Source: Parvibaculum sp.
GTDB taxonomy: Bacteria; Pseudomonadota; Alphaproteobacteria; Parvibaculales; Parvibaculaceae
Assembly (NCBI GenBank): GCA_002694985.1
Contig: NZNS01000012.1
Location: forward strand, 47,533-111,532
DNA: 64,000 bases
Reading direction: 5' to 3'
Every line of letters begins with the position of its first letter. Positions within the stretch are counted from its first letter, which is position 1. Of this stretch, positions 17,164-26,042 are shown one piece after another. The notes beneath the pieces are model-generated. The model was not told the DNA's origin. It saw only the letters and a program-made list of their open reading frames with translations, and searched no databases. The position numbers were made by a program, and so were the translations under genes.

Positions 17164-18150
17164 ATGCATACGAGAATTGAAGAATTTGCCGCTCATTGCG
17201 CGCGCTATCGCACGCCGAGCCATTTCCGCGCGGGACGGCAGATCGTTACCACGGCTGTCCCCTTTATCGCGCTTTCGGCGGCCATGTATTTCAGCCTGCA
17301 TGTCGGTTACTGGCTGACGCTGCTGCTGGCCATTCCGCTGGCGGGCTGCGCACTGCGCTTCTTCGTCATCCAGCACGATTGCGGACATGGCTCCTTCTTC
17401 GCCTCGAAGCGCGCCAACGACATCACGGGACGTATAGTCAGTCTGCTGACGATTACGCCCTATGCCTATTGGCGGCGGCTGCATGCGCTGCACCACACCT
17501 CCTCGGCCAATCTCGACCGGCGCGGCTTCGGCGATATCACCACGCTGACGACCGACGAATACCGGGCGCTGACGCCGCTGCGCCGCCTTGCCTATCGCAT
17601 CTACCGGCACCCGGCCTTCCTGCTCGTGATCGGCGGGCCGGTTCACTTCCTGCTGCTGCAACGCCTGCCGCTCACGCTGCGGCGTCCGGCATGGGAAATG
17701 TGGAGCAGCGTCATGGCGCATAATCTCGGGATCGCCGTCTTTTACGGCACGCTGCTGTTCCTGCTCGGCTGGCTCAACTTCGTGGTGATGGTGATCCCGG
17801 TGCTGGTCGCAGCGGCAGCGATGGGCGTCTGGCTTTTCTATGTGCAGCACCAGTTCGAGAATACGAGCTGGGACACCCGCGAGACATGGGACCGCAAGCG
17901 CGGCGCGCTGACCGGCAGCTCCTATTATGTGCTGCCCTCCGTGCTCGGCTGGTTTACGGGCAATATCGGTCTGCACCACATTCATCATCTGTGCAGCCAC
18001 ATCCCGAACTACCGTTTGCAGGAATGCCTGGACGCGATGCCGGAACTGAAGACAATCAACCGGCTGACCATCGTGGAGAGCCTCAAGACGGCATCGCTGG
18101 CGCTGTGGGATCCGCGGAGCCGCAAGCTGGTGAGTTTCCAGGGGATCTAG
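17164..18150 (+). CDS. Fatty acid desaturase
   Basis: This integral-membrane di-iron desaturase introduces a double bond into acyl chains. The 328-residue product has three histidine boxes: HDCGH at 71-75, HALHH at 107-111 and HHIHH at 271-275, with hydrophobic helices between them. It belongs to the DesA/Delta12-type FA_desaturase family; the exact regiospecificity cannot be told. ATG 17164 lies well inside a longer open frame whose upstream part overlaps the DsbA gene in another frame. The MDR reductase starts 18 bases after the stop, so co-transcription is likely. Confidence 0.92.
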   Translation: MHTRIEEFAAHCARYRTPSHFRAGRQIVTTAVPFIALSAAMYFSLHVGYWLTLLLAIPLAGCALRFFVIQHDCGHGSFFASKRANDITGRIVSLLTITPYAYWRRLHALHHTSSANLDRRGFGDITTLTTDEYRALTPLRRLAYRIYRHPAFLLVIGGPVHFLLLQRLPLTLRRPAWEMWSSVMAHNLGIAVFYGTLLFLLGWLNFVVMVIPVLVAAAAMGVWLFYVQHQFENTSWDTRETWDRKRGALTGSSYYVLPSVLGWFTGNIGLHHIHHLCSHIPNYRLQECLDAMPELKTINRLTIVESLKTASLALWDPRSRKLVSFQGI

Positions 18151-18167
18151 ATCATCCGGGAGGAGCG

Positions 18168-19160
18168 ATGAAGAAGATCGTACTCAACGAATATGGCGTG
18201 CCGGAAGACGTGGCGCACTGCGTGGAAGCGCCGGATGTGGGCGCGCCCTCCCCCGGCGAAGTCGTTTTCGACGTCATCGCCTTTCCGCTCAACCCCGCGG
18301 ATATCGGCTTTTGCCGCGGCAATTACCGGATCAAGCCGCCCTTGCCCGCGACGCCGGGCGCGGAATGCGTGGGCCGTGTCACCGCCGTGGGCGATGGTGT
18401 TACCCATGTAAAGCCGGGCGACCTCGTGATCAATCTCGCGCGCGAGAACTGGGCCTCGCAACGCCGCGTGGCGGCGGAAGACGCGGTGCCCGTGCCTGCC
18501 GGGCTCGACCTCAAACAGGCGGCGATGCTGCGCATCAATCCGCCGACCGCGCTCCTGATGCTCACCGATTTCGTGGACCTCAAGCCCGGCGACTGGGTGA
18601 TCCAGAACGCCGCGAACTCCGCCGTGGGCCGGCTCGTCATCACGCTGGCAAAGGCGAAGGGCATCCGCACGGTGAACGTGACGCGGCGAGACGATGTGTT
18701 CGCCGAACTGACCGCACTCGGCGCCGATATCTGCCTCACCGACGGGCCGGACCTTGCCGAACGGGTGCGCGAGGCGACAGGCGGCGCAACCATCCCGCTC
18801 GGGCTTGACGCCGTTTCGGGCGGGGCAACGGCGCGGATCGCCGCCTGCCTGAAGGATGAAGGAACGATCTGCACCTATGGAAGCATGACGGGCGAAGCGC
18901 CGTCCGTTTCGGTCGCCGATGTCGTGTTTCGAGGGATGACATTCACCGGCTTCATGCTCGGGCGCTTCATGGCGCGGCGAACGGCGGAAGAAGTGCGGGC
19001 GATCTATGCCGATCTCGGCCAGCAGATGCTGAACGGCGCGATCCATGCGCCGGTCGACAGCATCTATCCGATCGAGGACATTCGCGAGGCACTGATCCGT
19101 GTGCAGACGGGCGGACGGCACGGAAAGGTGCTGGTTAGTCCCGGTGGGGAAGTGGCCTGA
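18168..19160 (+). CDS. MDR family reductase, 2-enoyl thioester reductase-like
   Basis: This 330-residue medium-chain dehydrogenase/reductase lacks the zinc-binding cysteines of alcohol dehydrogenases. The N-terminal catalytic fold shows LNPADIGFCRGNY and PATPGAECVGRV. The Rossmann region has WVIQNAANSAVGR, then IRTVNVTRR, the NADP-binding style of MECR/ETR enzymes that reduce trans-2-enoyl thioesters. It follows a fatty acid desaturase with 17 bases between, which fits an acyl-chain role, though the substrate is inferred. The ribosome site GGAGGAG is strong. Confidence 0.85.
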   Translation: MKKIVLNEYGVPEDVAHCVEAPDVGAPSPGEVVFDVIAFPLNPADIGFCRGNYRIKPPLPATPGAECVGRVTAVGDGVTHVKPGDLVINLARENWASQRRVAAEDAVPVPAGLDLKQAAMLRINPPTALLMLTDFVDLKPGDWVIQNAANSAVGRLVITLAKAKGIRTVNVTRRDDVFAELTALGADICLTDGPDLAERVREATGGATIPLGLDAVSGGATARIAACLKDEGTICTYGSMTGEAPSVSVADVVFRGMTFTGFMLGRFMARRTAEEVRAIYADLGQQMLNGAIHAPVDSIYPIEDIREALIRVQTGGRHGKVLVSPGGEVA

Positions 19161-19165
19161 CGCCC

Positions 19166-20452
19166 CTACCCCTCCATCTCCCTGACGACATCGCGCAGGC
19201 GAGCCTTCTCCTCTTCCAGCAGCGGTGCGTTCTCGCTGCGTTTCAGCGCGATGCGGGCATGGCGAAGGGCGCTTTGGCGGAAGTCCGGGCCGCCGATTTC
19301 GGCGAGCGCCTGTAGCGTCTTGAGAACACGGAGCTGCACTTCGAGAAAGCCCGCGCCGTCGCGGGCTATGGGCCCGAACGCATCGTCAAACATGTCGTCC
19401 AGCGACAAGGGCGGCACGCGGACATTCGGGCAGGCGGCATCGGTGTCTTCCTCCACCTCTCCCTTTTCCGCCCAGGCGGCCAGCAGCCGGAACTGGCGGC
19501 CGATAATGTCGATGGCGGTGCCGGGATCGTTGACGCCGGGCGAGAGCGCGCGCGAGGCGATTTCCGTCAACACGACCAGCCCGAAGCGGGGGTCGCCCTG
19601 AAAATTGCGCTGGTCGCCGACAACGCAGGCATTGCGGCACGCATCCAGTGTTTCGGCCCTGGCCTCGCCTTTCTGCAACCCGCCGATCCAGAGCAGCGGG
19701 CGGCGCGCATGCACATAGGCGCCGGGCAGTACGGCGAGGTAAATTCTTACTTCGTCCTGCTCTTCGGCCTTGTGAGCGGCGGCGGACAGAGCCGACATGT
19801 CGACATGCTGCACATAGCCGGGAAGACCGGAATAGACGGGGATGGCGGAAGCGGGAATATCGGCCTCGCCATTCTTCAGCGGAGCACCGCCCATGAACGG
19901 CATGTTTATCCGCTCGTCAAAGGCGGCGCGCGCGGCGTTTTCCACACTCCGCGACGTCTCGTCGACCATGCCGAGACGCGCCAGATGATTGATCCAGCGC
20001 AGAAGCGCGATCACCATGATGACGATCACGAGGAGCGTTGCCGCGAACAGCATGGCGCGGCCCGATGCGCCGTAGAGCTCTGTATTGAGCGCGATGATGC
20101 CGACAAGGCTGAAGAGGAAAGCCCCGACAAAAACCGCGAGCACGTTCTGTGTGGTCGGGTCTTCGCGCAGCAGTTTCGCGGCGCGCGGCGTGACGTCGCT
20201 TGTCGCGGCGCTGTAGGCCGTGACCATCACGGTCAGGGAGAAGGTCGTGACCGCCAGCATACTGGAGGCCAGGATATGGAGGATCGGGGCCACGGCTTCG
20301 GAGCCGAACTTGACGGAGAGGTCGGCAGGGATGACCCATCTCGCGCCTGCCGAAAAGAGCGCCGTGACGACGCCGAGCAGCGCGAAAAGCGACGCGCGAA
20401 ACCATATCTGCCTGGCAATCCGCAGCAGCAGCCAGCGCCATTTGGAAATCAT
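19166..20452 (-). CDS. DUF2254 membrane protein
   Basis: This 428-residue protein matches DUF2254. It has four predicted membrane helices in the first 160 residues (around 18-38, 55-80, 105-125 and 132-150), with MVTAYSAATSDVTPRAAKLL in a loop, and a soluble C-terminal domain containing DPGTAIDI. Function is unknown. Its start overlaps the stop of the DUF421 gene by four bases (ATGA), so the two are translationally coupled. It faces the MDR gene tail to tail across five bases. Confidence 0.85.
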   Translation of the reverse strand: MISKWRWLLLRIARQIWFRASLFALLGVVTALFSAGARWVIPADLSVKFGSEAVAPILHILASSMLAVTTFSLTVMVTAYSAATSDVTPRAAKLLREDPTTQNVLAVFVGAFLFSLVGIIALNTELYGASGRAMLFAATLLVIVIMVIALLRWINHLARLGMVDETSRSVENAARAAFDERINMPFMGGAPLKNGEADIPASAIPVYSGLPGYVQHVDMSALSAAAHKAEEQDEVRIYLAVLPGAYVHARRPLLWIGGLQKGEARAETLDACRNACVVGDQRNFQGDPRFGLVVLTEIASRALSPGVNDPGTAIDIIGRQFRLLAAWAEKGEVEEDTDAACPNVRVPPLSLDDMFDDAFGPIARDGAGFLEVQLRVLKTLQALAEIGGPDFRQSALRHARIALKRSENAPLLEEEKARLRDVVREMEG

Positions 20453-20940
20453 CGGCGCGCGTCCCCGCTCTCGATTACGCTGAGAGATCCATCGGTTTCC
20501 AGCACCACGGCGGCTGCGCCGGAAAGCGCCGCCACCCCGCTTTCGCGCAAGGCGGCGTCGACCTCTTCGCGCGTCATACGTTCCTTGCGCATGGCCTTCT
20601 CCAGATAAACGCCGTCGCGCACGAGCAGCGCCGGTTCGCTCTTGATCAGATCACGGACGCGCCTGGAGCGCACGGACGCCCATGTAAGCACGAATTGAAG
20701 ACAAATGAGCAGGGCAAGCGCGAGGACGCCTTCCGCCAGGGGCACGGACCTGCTGAGGAGAACGGTCGCGAGGGTGGAGCCCAGCGCGACGGTGACCACC
20801 AGATCGAAGGCGTTCATCTTGCTGAGGGTACGCTTGCCGGAGATGCGCAGGAAGACGATCAACATGGCATAGGCCGCCGTGCCGACGATCAGCACACGCG
20901 CCAGACCGCTCCATGAATCGAACAACATCTGGCCGGTCAT
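20449..20940 (-). CDS. DUF421 (YetF-like) membrane protein
   Basis: This 163-residue protein of the DUF421/YetF family has three N-terminal membrane helices, the family motif [24 protein letters not shown] at about 34-57, and a small soluble C-terminal domain ([26 protein letters not shown]). YetF-type proteins are linked to spore or stress physiology in Bacillus; the function in this group is unknown. It is co-transcribed with the DUF2254 gene and divergent from a SulP transporter. Confidence 0.9.
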   Translation of the reverse strand: MTGQMLFDSWSGLARVLIVGTAAYAMLIVFLRISGKRTLSKMNAFDLVVTVALGSTLATVLLSRSVPLAEGVLALALLICLQFVLTWASVRSRRVRDLIKSEPALLVRDGVYLEKAMRKERMTREEVDAALRESGVAALSGAAAVVLETDGSLSVIESGDARR

Positions 20941-21246
20941 GCGGTTTTCTTTCTGCCTCTGGCGGGTTGCTCAGCCGGATTGCCAGCTTTCCACGCCTTA
21001 TTCCACGTTCCCATTCAACGCCCCCCTTTAACGTCTTTCTGCGGGTTCCGTTCCGTAATTACGTGTTGCAGCGCAGCATCCGGCGCGCTATCAACGCCCA
21101 TCCAGACAGGACCCGGTGAAAATCCGGGTGGCTCTTCCGGCCGCCAATCCGCCGGACAACCCGACACCTCCGCTTTCTGGCCTCCCGCTGGACTTTCCCG
21201 GTTCCGCGCGGCCCTTGTTTTCGTGTCCCCAGTTCTCCGGATTTCA
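20941..21246. other. Divergent promoter region between DUF421 and SulP genes
   Basis: Roughly 300 bases without a gene. On the plus strand it includes a hairpin with arms ACCCGG (21111-21116) and CCGGGT (21124-21129) around TGAAAAT; see the separate entry. No clear promoter consensus was found. Confidence 0.4.
21105..21150 (+). promoter_or_regulatory. Cobalamin-riboswitch-like core motif upstream of the SulP gene (weak)
   Basis: AGGACCCGGTGAAAATCCGG and the following G-T-G-G-C resemble the cobalamin riboswitch segment that reads GGGAA, CCGGTGAAAATCCGG, GCTGCC. The downstream CCGCAACTG and the later GCCACTGG blocks are not present in recognisable form. It may be a degenerate element or chance. 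Confidence 0.2.
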
Positions 21247-22731
21247 ATGTTCTCAGTCAGCGCCTATCGCCAGCAATGGTTCGGCAATATTCGCGGCGAT
21301 GTTCTCGCCGGTCTCGTCGTCGCCCTTGCACTCATTCCCGAAGCCATCGCCTTTTCGATCATCGCGGGCGTCGATCCGAAGATCGGGCTTTACGCCTCCT
21401 TCTCCATCGCCGTCATCACCGCGATCACGGGCGGGCGGCCGGGCATGATCTCGGCGGCCACGGCGGCAACAGCCGTCCTCATGGTGACGCTGGTGAAGGA
21501 TCACGGGCTGCAATATCTGTTGGCGGCGACGGTCCTCGCCGGTCTCTTGCAGATCGGCGCGGGGATGCTGAAGCTCGGCTATGTGATGCGCTTCGTTTCG
21601 CGCTCCGTGATGACGGGTTTCGTGAACGCGCTCGCGATCCTGATTTTCATGGCGCAGTTGCCGGAGCTGATCGGCGTGCCCGCGCTGACCTATGTCATGG
21701 TCGCGGCGGGGCTCGCCATCATCTATCTCTTTCCGCTGCTGACAAAGGCCATCCCCTCGCCGCTCATCTGCATTCTCGTGCTGACGAGCATCGCGATCTA
21801 TTTCGGCTTCGATATCCGCACGGTGGGCGACATGGGCGAGTTGCCCTCGACGCTGCCCGTCTTCCTCATTCCGCAGATACCGCTCACGCTCGAAACGCTG
21901 ACGATCATCCTGCCCTATTCGGCGGCAGTGGCGGCGGTGGGCCTGCTGGAAAGCCTGATGACGGCTTCCATCGTGGACGACCTCACCGACACGCCGAGCG
22001 ACAAGAACCAGGAATGTATCGGTCAGGGCATCGCCAATACGGCGACGGGCTTCATCGGCGGCATGGCCGGTTGCGCGATGATCGGCCAGTCGATGATCAA
22101 TGTGAAATCGGGCGGGCGCGGCCGGCTCTCCACCTTCTGCGCGGGCATCTTCCTGCTGTTCATGATCGTGGTGCTGGGCGACTGGGTGAAACAGATCCCG
22201 ATGGCGGCGCTCGTCGCCATCATGATCATGGTGTCCATCGGCACGTTCAGCTGGTCGTCGATCCGCAACCTGCGGCACCATCCGCGCAGTTCCTCCGCCG
22301 TGATGCTGGCCACCGTGATCGTCGTGGTCTTCACGCATAATCTCGCGCTCGGCGTGCTGACGGGCGTACTTCTTTCCGGCCTCTTCTTCGCCTGGAAGAT
22401 CGCGCAAATCTTCCGCGTCACCTCCACGCTTTCAGATGACGGGCGCGAGCGCGTCTATATCGTCGAGGGGCAGATCTTCTTCGCCTCGTCGGATGATTTC
22501 CTCGCCGCTTTCGACTTCAAGGAAGCGCTGGAGCGCGTGGTCATCGATGTGAGCCGCGCACATATCTGGGATATTTCCAGCGTCGCCGCGCTCGACATGG
22601 CGGTGCTGAAATTCCGCCGCGACGGCGCGACGGTCGAGATCGTGGGGCTCAACGAAGCGAGCGAGACCATCGTCGACAGGCTCGCCATTCACGACAAGCC
22701 CGGCGCACTCGAAAAGCTGATGGGACATTGA
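21247..22731 (+). CDS. SulP family anion transporter with STAS domain
   Basis: This 494-residue inner-membrane permease belongs to the SLC26/SulP family, which moves sulfate, bicarbonate or dicarboxylates. The family signature near the N-terminus ([20 protein letters not shown]) is present, followed by about 10-12 membrane helices and a C-terminal STAS domain (about 400-490) with [22 protein letters not shown] 21247 was chosen because the protein then starts at the expected distance before the first helix; the longer open frame upstream is unlike coding sequence. The universal stress protein gene follows by 13 bases. Substrate cannot be told. Confidence 0.92.
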   Translation: MFSVSAYRQQWFGNIRGDVLAGLVVALALIPEAIAFSIIAGVDPKIGLYASFSIAVITAITGGRPGMISAATAATAVLMVTLVKDHGLQYLLAATVLAGLLQIGAGMLKLGYVMRFVSRSVMTGFVNALAILIFMAQLPELIGVPALTYVMVAAGLAIIYLFPLLTKAIPSPLICILVLTSIAIYFGFDIRTVGDMGELPSTLPVFLIPQIPLTLETLTIILPYSAAVAAVGLLESLMTASIVDDLTDTPSDKNQECIGQGIANTATGFIGGMAGCAMIGQSMINVKSGGRGRLSTFCAGIFLLFMIVVLGDWVKQIPMAALVAIMIMVSIGTFSWSSIRNLRHHPRSSSAVMLATVIVVVFTHNLALGVLTGVLLSGLFFAWKIAQIFRVTSTLSDDGRERVYIVEGQIFFASSDDFLAAFDFKEALERVVIDVSRAHIWDISSVAALDMAVLKFRRDGATVEIVGLNEASETIVDRLAIHDKPGALEKLMGH

Positions 22732-22744
22732 GGGAGGAATAGGG

Positions 22745-23599
22745 ATGACGAAGAAAATCGTCGCGCTGGTGGATGGCTCGGCCTATTCGCACAGCGTCTG
22801 CGAAAACGCCGCCTGGATCGCCACACGCATGGGCGCGAGCGTCGAACTCCTGCATGTGCTCGGGCGGCGCGAAGGCTCGGAAGCCGCCGACCTCAGCGGC
22901 AGCATCGCGCTTGGCGCACGCACGGCGCTTCTCGAAGAACTGACCCGGCTCGACGAGCAGCGCGCGAAGCTGCAACAGCAGCGCGGCCGTGCGATCCTCG
23001 ACGATGCAAAGGCGGTGCTCGCCGAAGCGGGCGTGAGCGACGTCAAGACGCGGCTGCGCATCGGCGACATTGTGGAGGCGGCGGCGGAAGCGGAAGCCGA
23101 GGCCGACATGCTGGTGATCGGCAAGCGCGGCGAGGCGGCGGATTTTGCCAAGCTGCATCTCGGCTCGAATATCGAGCGCATCGTGCGCGCAAGTCACAAG
23201 CCCGTCTTCGTCGCAGCGCGCAGTTTTCGCGAACCCAAGCGGCTCCTCATCGCCTTTGACGGCGGCGCGAGCAGCCAGAAAGCCGTCGCGCATATCGCGG
23301 AGAACCCGCTTTATGCGGGCCTTGAATGCCACCTGCTGATGGCTGGCGACAGCTCGCCCGCTTCACGCGCAAAGATGGACGAAGCTTGCGCGAGGCTTCA
23401 GGCGGCAGGACGCGAGGCAAAAACCTTCGTGGCGGACGCCTCGCCCGAAAGCGCCATTGCCGAGCATGTGGAGGCGCTCAATATCGATCTGGTCGCGATG
23501 GGAGCTTACGGCCACTCGCATATCCGCAACCTCATCATCGGCTCGACAACGACCGAGATGATCCGCTCCTGCAAGGTGCCGGTGATGCTGTTCCGCTAA
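22745..23599 (+). CDS. Universal stress protein with two UspA domains
   Basis: This 284-residue cytoplasmic protein has two tandem Usp domains (about 1-145 and 155-284). The second ends with GAYGHSHIRNLIIGSTT, matching the G-2x-G-9x-G(S/T) ATP-binding motif. The first has a weaker version (GKRGEAADFAKLHLGSN). It sits 13 bases after the SulP gene with a GGAGG ribosome site, so it probably forms an operon with the transporter and may modulate it. Confidence 0.93.
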   Translation: MTKKIVALVDGSAYSHSVCENAAWIATRMGASVELLHVLGRREGSEAADLSGSIALGARTALLEELTRLDEQRAKLQQQRGRAILDDAKAVLAEAGVSDVKTRLRIGDIVEAAAEAEAEADMLVIGKRGEAADFAKLHLGSNIERIVRASHKPVFVAARSFREPKRLLIAFDGGASSQKAVAHIAENPLYAGLECHLLMAGDSSPASRAKMDEACARLQAAGREAKTFVADASPESAIAEHVEALNIDLVAMGAYGHSHIRNLIIGSTTTEMIRSCKVPVMLFR

Positions 23600-23617
23600 G
23601 GCTCAGATCAGCTCGCC

Positions 23618-24430
23618 CTAAATCAACCCGCCCATGGGCGATGACGGGTCGGCATATTTCTTCTTCGGCATGCGGCCCGCGAGATAGGCGAGACGCCCCG
23701 CCTCGACGGCGAGCTTCATGGCGCGGGCCATCCTGATCGGGTCTTTCGCTTCGGCGATTGCCGTGTTCATCAGCACGCCATCGACGCCAAGTTCCATCGC
23801 AACGGCGGCGTCCGACGCCGTGCCGACGCCCGCATCGACCAGCACCGGCACTTTCGACTGTTCGACGATCAGGCGAATATTGATCGGATTCTGGATGCCG
23901 AGGCCCGAACCGATGGGCGCGGCAAGCGGCATGATCGCGCAGCAGCCCATATCTTCCAGCTTCTTCGCCATGATCGGGTCGTCGGTGCAATAGACCATGA
24001 CCTCGAAGCCGTCCTTCAGCAGGGCTTCGGCGGCGCGCAGCGTTTCGATCATGTCAGGGTAAAGCGTCTTCTGGTCGCCCAGCACTTCGAGCTTCACGAG
24101 GTTCCAGCCGCCCGCTTCGCGCGCGAGGCGAAGTGTGCGCACGGCGTCTTCCGCCGTGTAACAGCCGGCCGTGTTCGGCAGGTAGATGACTTTTTCGGGG
24201 TCGATATAGTCGACGAGCATGGGCTCGTCCGGGTTCGTCACGTTCACGCGGCGGACAGCGACGGTGACGATCTCCGCGCCCGCGGCCTCGACGGCGGCAG
24301 CGTTCTGCGCGAGGTCTTTATATTTGCCCGTACCGACGATGAGGCGCGACTTCAACTTGCGGCCCGCCACGATGAACTCGTCGTCGCCGTCCGTTGCCGG
24401 GGTCTCGATACGCGCTGCCGCTTCCGTCAC
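23618..24430 (-). CDS. thiG: Thiazole synthase
   Basis: ThiG condenses deoxyxylulose 5-phosphate, dehydroglycine and ThiS thiocarboxylate to the thiazole of thiamine. The 270-residue protein has the imine-forming Lys in LVKLEVLGD (about 113), phosphate-binding loops ([22 protein letters not shown]) and the family end [15 protein letters not shown]. The start is GTG 24430 with GGAG upstream. It lies 89 bases after thiS. Other thiamine genes are not in the window. Confidence 0.96.
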   Translation of the reverse strand: MTEAAARIETPATDGDDEFIVAGRKLKSRLIVGTGKYKDLAQNAAAVEAAGAEIVTVAVRRVNVTNPDEPMLVDYIDPEKVIYLPNTAGCYTAEDAVRTLRLAREAGGWNLVKLEVLGDQKTLYPDMIETLRAAEALLKDGFEVMVYCTDDPIMAKKLEDMGCCAIMPLAAPIGSGLGIQNPINIRLIVEQSKVPVLVDAGVGTASDAAVAMELGVDGVLMNTAIAEAKDPIRMARAMKLAVEAGRLAYLAGRMPKKKYADPSSPMGGLI

Positions 24431-24519
24431 TTCACTTACTCCGTTTTCTGGTCGCTTGTCCGGGCGGCGAACTGCAGTCTCCGGATTTCGATATGGCGCT
24501 TCGCCTGAAAAAGCGTCTG

Positions 24520-24720
24520 TCAGCCACCGCCGACAAAATTCACGATCTCGATGCGGTCGCCCTCCGCGAGCGCGACCTCGCCATAGGCCGAGCGGGGCAC
24601 GATTTCGAGATTGCGCTCCACCGCGATCTTCCGGGGCTGGAGGCCGAAGCTCTCAACGAGGCCGAGCACCGTCATGGGGCTTTCCACCTCGCGTAATTCG
24701 CCGTTCACCGTGAGCTTCAT
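24520..24720 (-). CDS. thiS: Sulfur carrier protein ThiS
   Basis: This 66-residue ubiquitin-like sulfur carrier starts [12 protein letters not shown] and ends NFVGGG, with the C-terminal Gly-Gly that is adenylated and thiocarboxylated. It hands sulfur to ThiG, encoded just downstream. The length matches the family. Confidence 0.94.
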   Translation of the reverse strand: MKLTVNGELREVESPMTVLGLVESFGLQPRKIAVERNLEIVPRSAYGEVALAEGDRIEIVNFVGGG

Positions 24721-25007
24721 ATCGTCCTTAACGCCTCTCCATTGGCGGGATAATGGGTGAGGGAGGGCCCAAGTTCAAGGCAGCGTGAGCGGATGAGGGG
24801 CGGCTCTGCGGTCCCTCCCCTGCGGCACCCTCAAACCATTGGGCTTACAAGGCTTTTCCTGACGGGGGGAGTTGCGTATAAAGAAGGCCACGATTCGGGG
24901 GCGGATTGGGGCCAGGGGACCATATTTTTGCCCTTTTGCCGCCCGATACCCTCCCCTCCACAAGTTCAAACGCGCCGAGACGCCCCGAGACGGAAGTCCT
25001 CGATCAG
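24721..25007. promoter_or_regulatory. Divergent promoter region between thiS and aroQ
   Basis: About 290 bases without a gene. A TATAAA at about 24876-24885, 17 bases after a poor TTTTCC, could be a promoter for the aroQ side. On the minus strand, short blocks GAGGGTGCC and GCCTTGAAC recall parts of the TPP riboswitch, but the invariant CTGAGA is absent. Confidence 0.3.
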
Positions 25008-25463
25008 ATGGCCAAATCCAGCTCCAGCACGGCTAAGCCGGTGTTCGTTCTCAACGGGCCGAACCTGAACCTGCTTGGTCAGCGCGAGCCGGAAATCTAT
25101 GGCTCGACCACGCTTGCCGATATCGAACGCCAGGTACATGCCAAAGCGAAGGCGCTCGGTCTCACCGCCGATTGCCGCCAGTCGAACCATGAAGGCGAAC
25201 TGGTGGACTGGATACACGAGGCGCGCGAAGGCGCAGCGGGCGTGATCCTGAACGCGGGCGCCTATTCGCATACATCCATCGCCATCCACGATGCGCTGGC
25301 GACGCTCGACATTCCGGTGATCGAGGTTCACATCTCGAATGTCTACAAGCGCGAGAGCTTCCGTCACCATTCGACCATTTCATCCGTCGCCACGGGCGTC
25401 ATCTGCGGTCTCGGCACGATCGGCTACGATCTCGCACTCGAAGCCGTGAAAAGCAAATTGTAA
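25008..25463 (+). CDS. aroQ: Type II 3-dehydroquinate dehydratase
   Basis: This enzyme removes water from 3-dehydroquinate in the shikimate pathway and works as a dodecamer in the cytoplasm. The 151-residue product shows the type II motifs [17 protein letters not shown] (catalytic Tyr and Arg), [33 protein letters not shown] and [20 protein letters not shown] 25008 gives the family length; the longer upstream open frame is not coding-like. accB starts 13 bases after the stop, an order conserved in alphaproteobacteria. Confidence 0.96.
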   Translation: MAKSSSSTAKPVFVLNGPNLNLLGQREPEIYGSTTLADIERQVHAKAKALGLTADCRQSNHEGELVDWIHEAREGAAGVILNAGAYSHTSIAIHDALATLDIPVIEVHISNVYKRESFRHHSTISSVATGVICGLGTIGYDLALEAVKSKL

Positions 25464-25476
25464 GAGGTCAGACGTC

Positions 25477-26025
25477 TTGGCAACGAAGCCCCCGAACGAT
25501 CCGAAAACCGGCCCTAAAGGCGCTCCAAAAGACGGTAAGCCCGCGAGTAAACAGGAAAGCAAGAAGAGCGAGATGAGCAAAGCAGGTGTGGACCAGGAAC
25601 TGATCCGGCAACTCGCCGCTCTCCTCACGGAGACGGACCTCAGCGAAATCGAAATCGAAACGGACGAGCTGAAGCTGCGCGTCGCGCGGCAGGTGGCGCA
25701 GGCGGTAACGCATGTAGCAGCCCCGGCCCCGGCGGCTGCTCCCGCAGCAGTGCCGGCCGCAGCGCCCACGGCAGCCGATGCCGCGGCACATCCCGGCAGC
25801 GTCACCTCGCCGATGGTCGGCACGGCCTATCTTTCGCCCGAGCCCGGCGCACCGGCTTTCGTGCAGCCAGGCAAGCAGGTCAGCGAAGGCGAGACTATCC
25901 TCATCATCGAAGCGATGAAGACGATGAACCACATTCCCGCGCCGCGTTCGGGCAAGCTCACCGCAGTTCTCGTCGATGACGGCCAGCCGGTCGAGTTCGG
26001 CGAGCCGCTCTTCGTGATCGAATAA
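25477..26025 (+). CDS. accB: Biotin carboxyl carrier protein of acetyl-CoA carboxylase
   Basis: AccB carries biotin between the biotin carboxylase AccC and the carboxyltransferase to make malonyl-CoA. The 182-residue frame starts at TTG 25477 with AGAGGT upstream. The N-terminal Lys/Pro-rich stretch is followed by a helical ETDLSEIEIETDELKLRV region, an Ala/Pro linker (about 85-110), and the biotinyl domain with the biotin Lys in EAMKTMN (about 148). ATG 25573 is a shorter alternative start. accC follows after 17 bases. Confidence 0.94.
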   Translation: MATKPPNDPKTGPKGAPKDGKPASKQESKKSEMSKAGVDQELIRQLAALLTETDLSEIEIETDELKLRVARQVAQAVTHVAAPAPAAAPAAVPAAAPTAADAAAHPGSVTSPMVGTAYLSPEPGAPAFVQPGKQVSEGETILIIEAMKTMNHIPAPRSGKLTAVLVDDGQPVEFGEPLFVIE

Positions 26026-26042
26026 GGGACGGGCCGCCGCGC

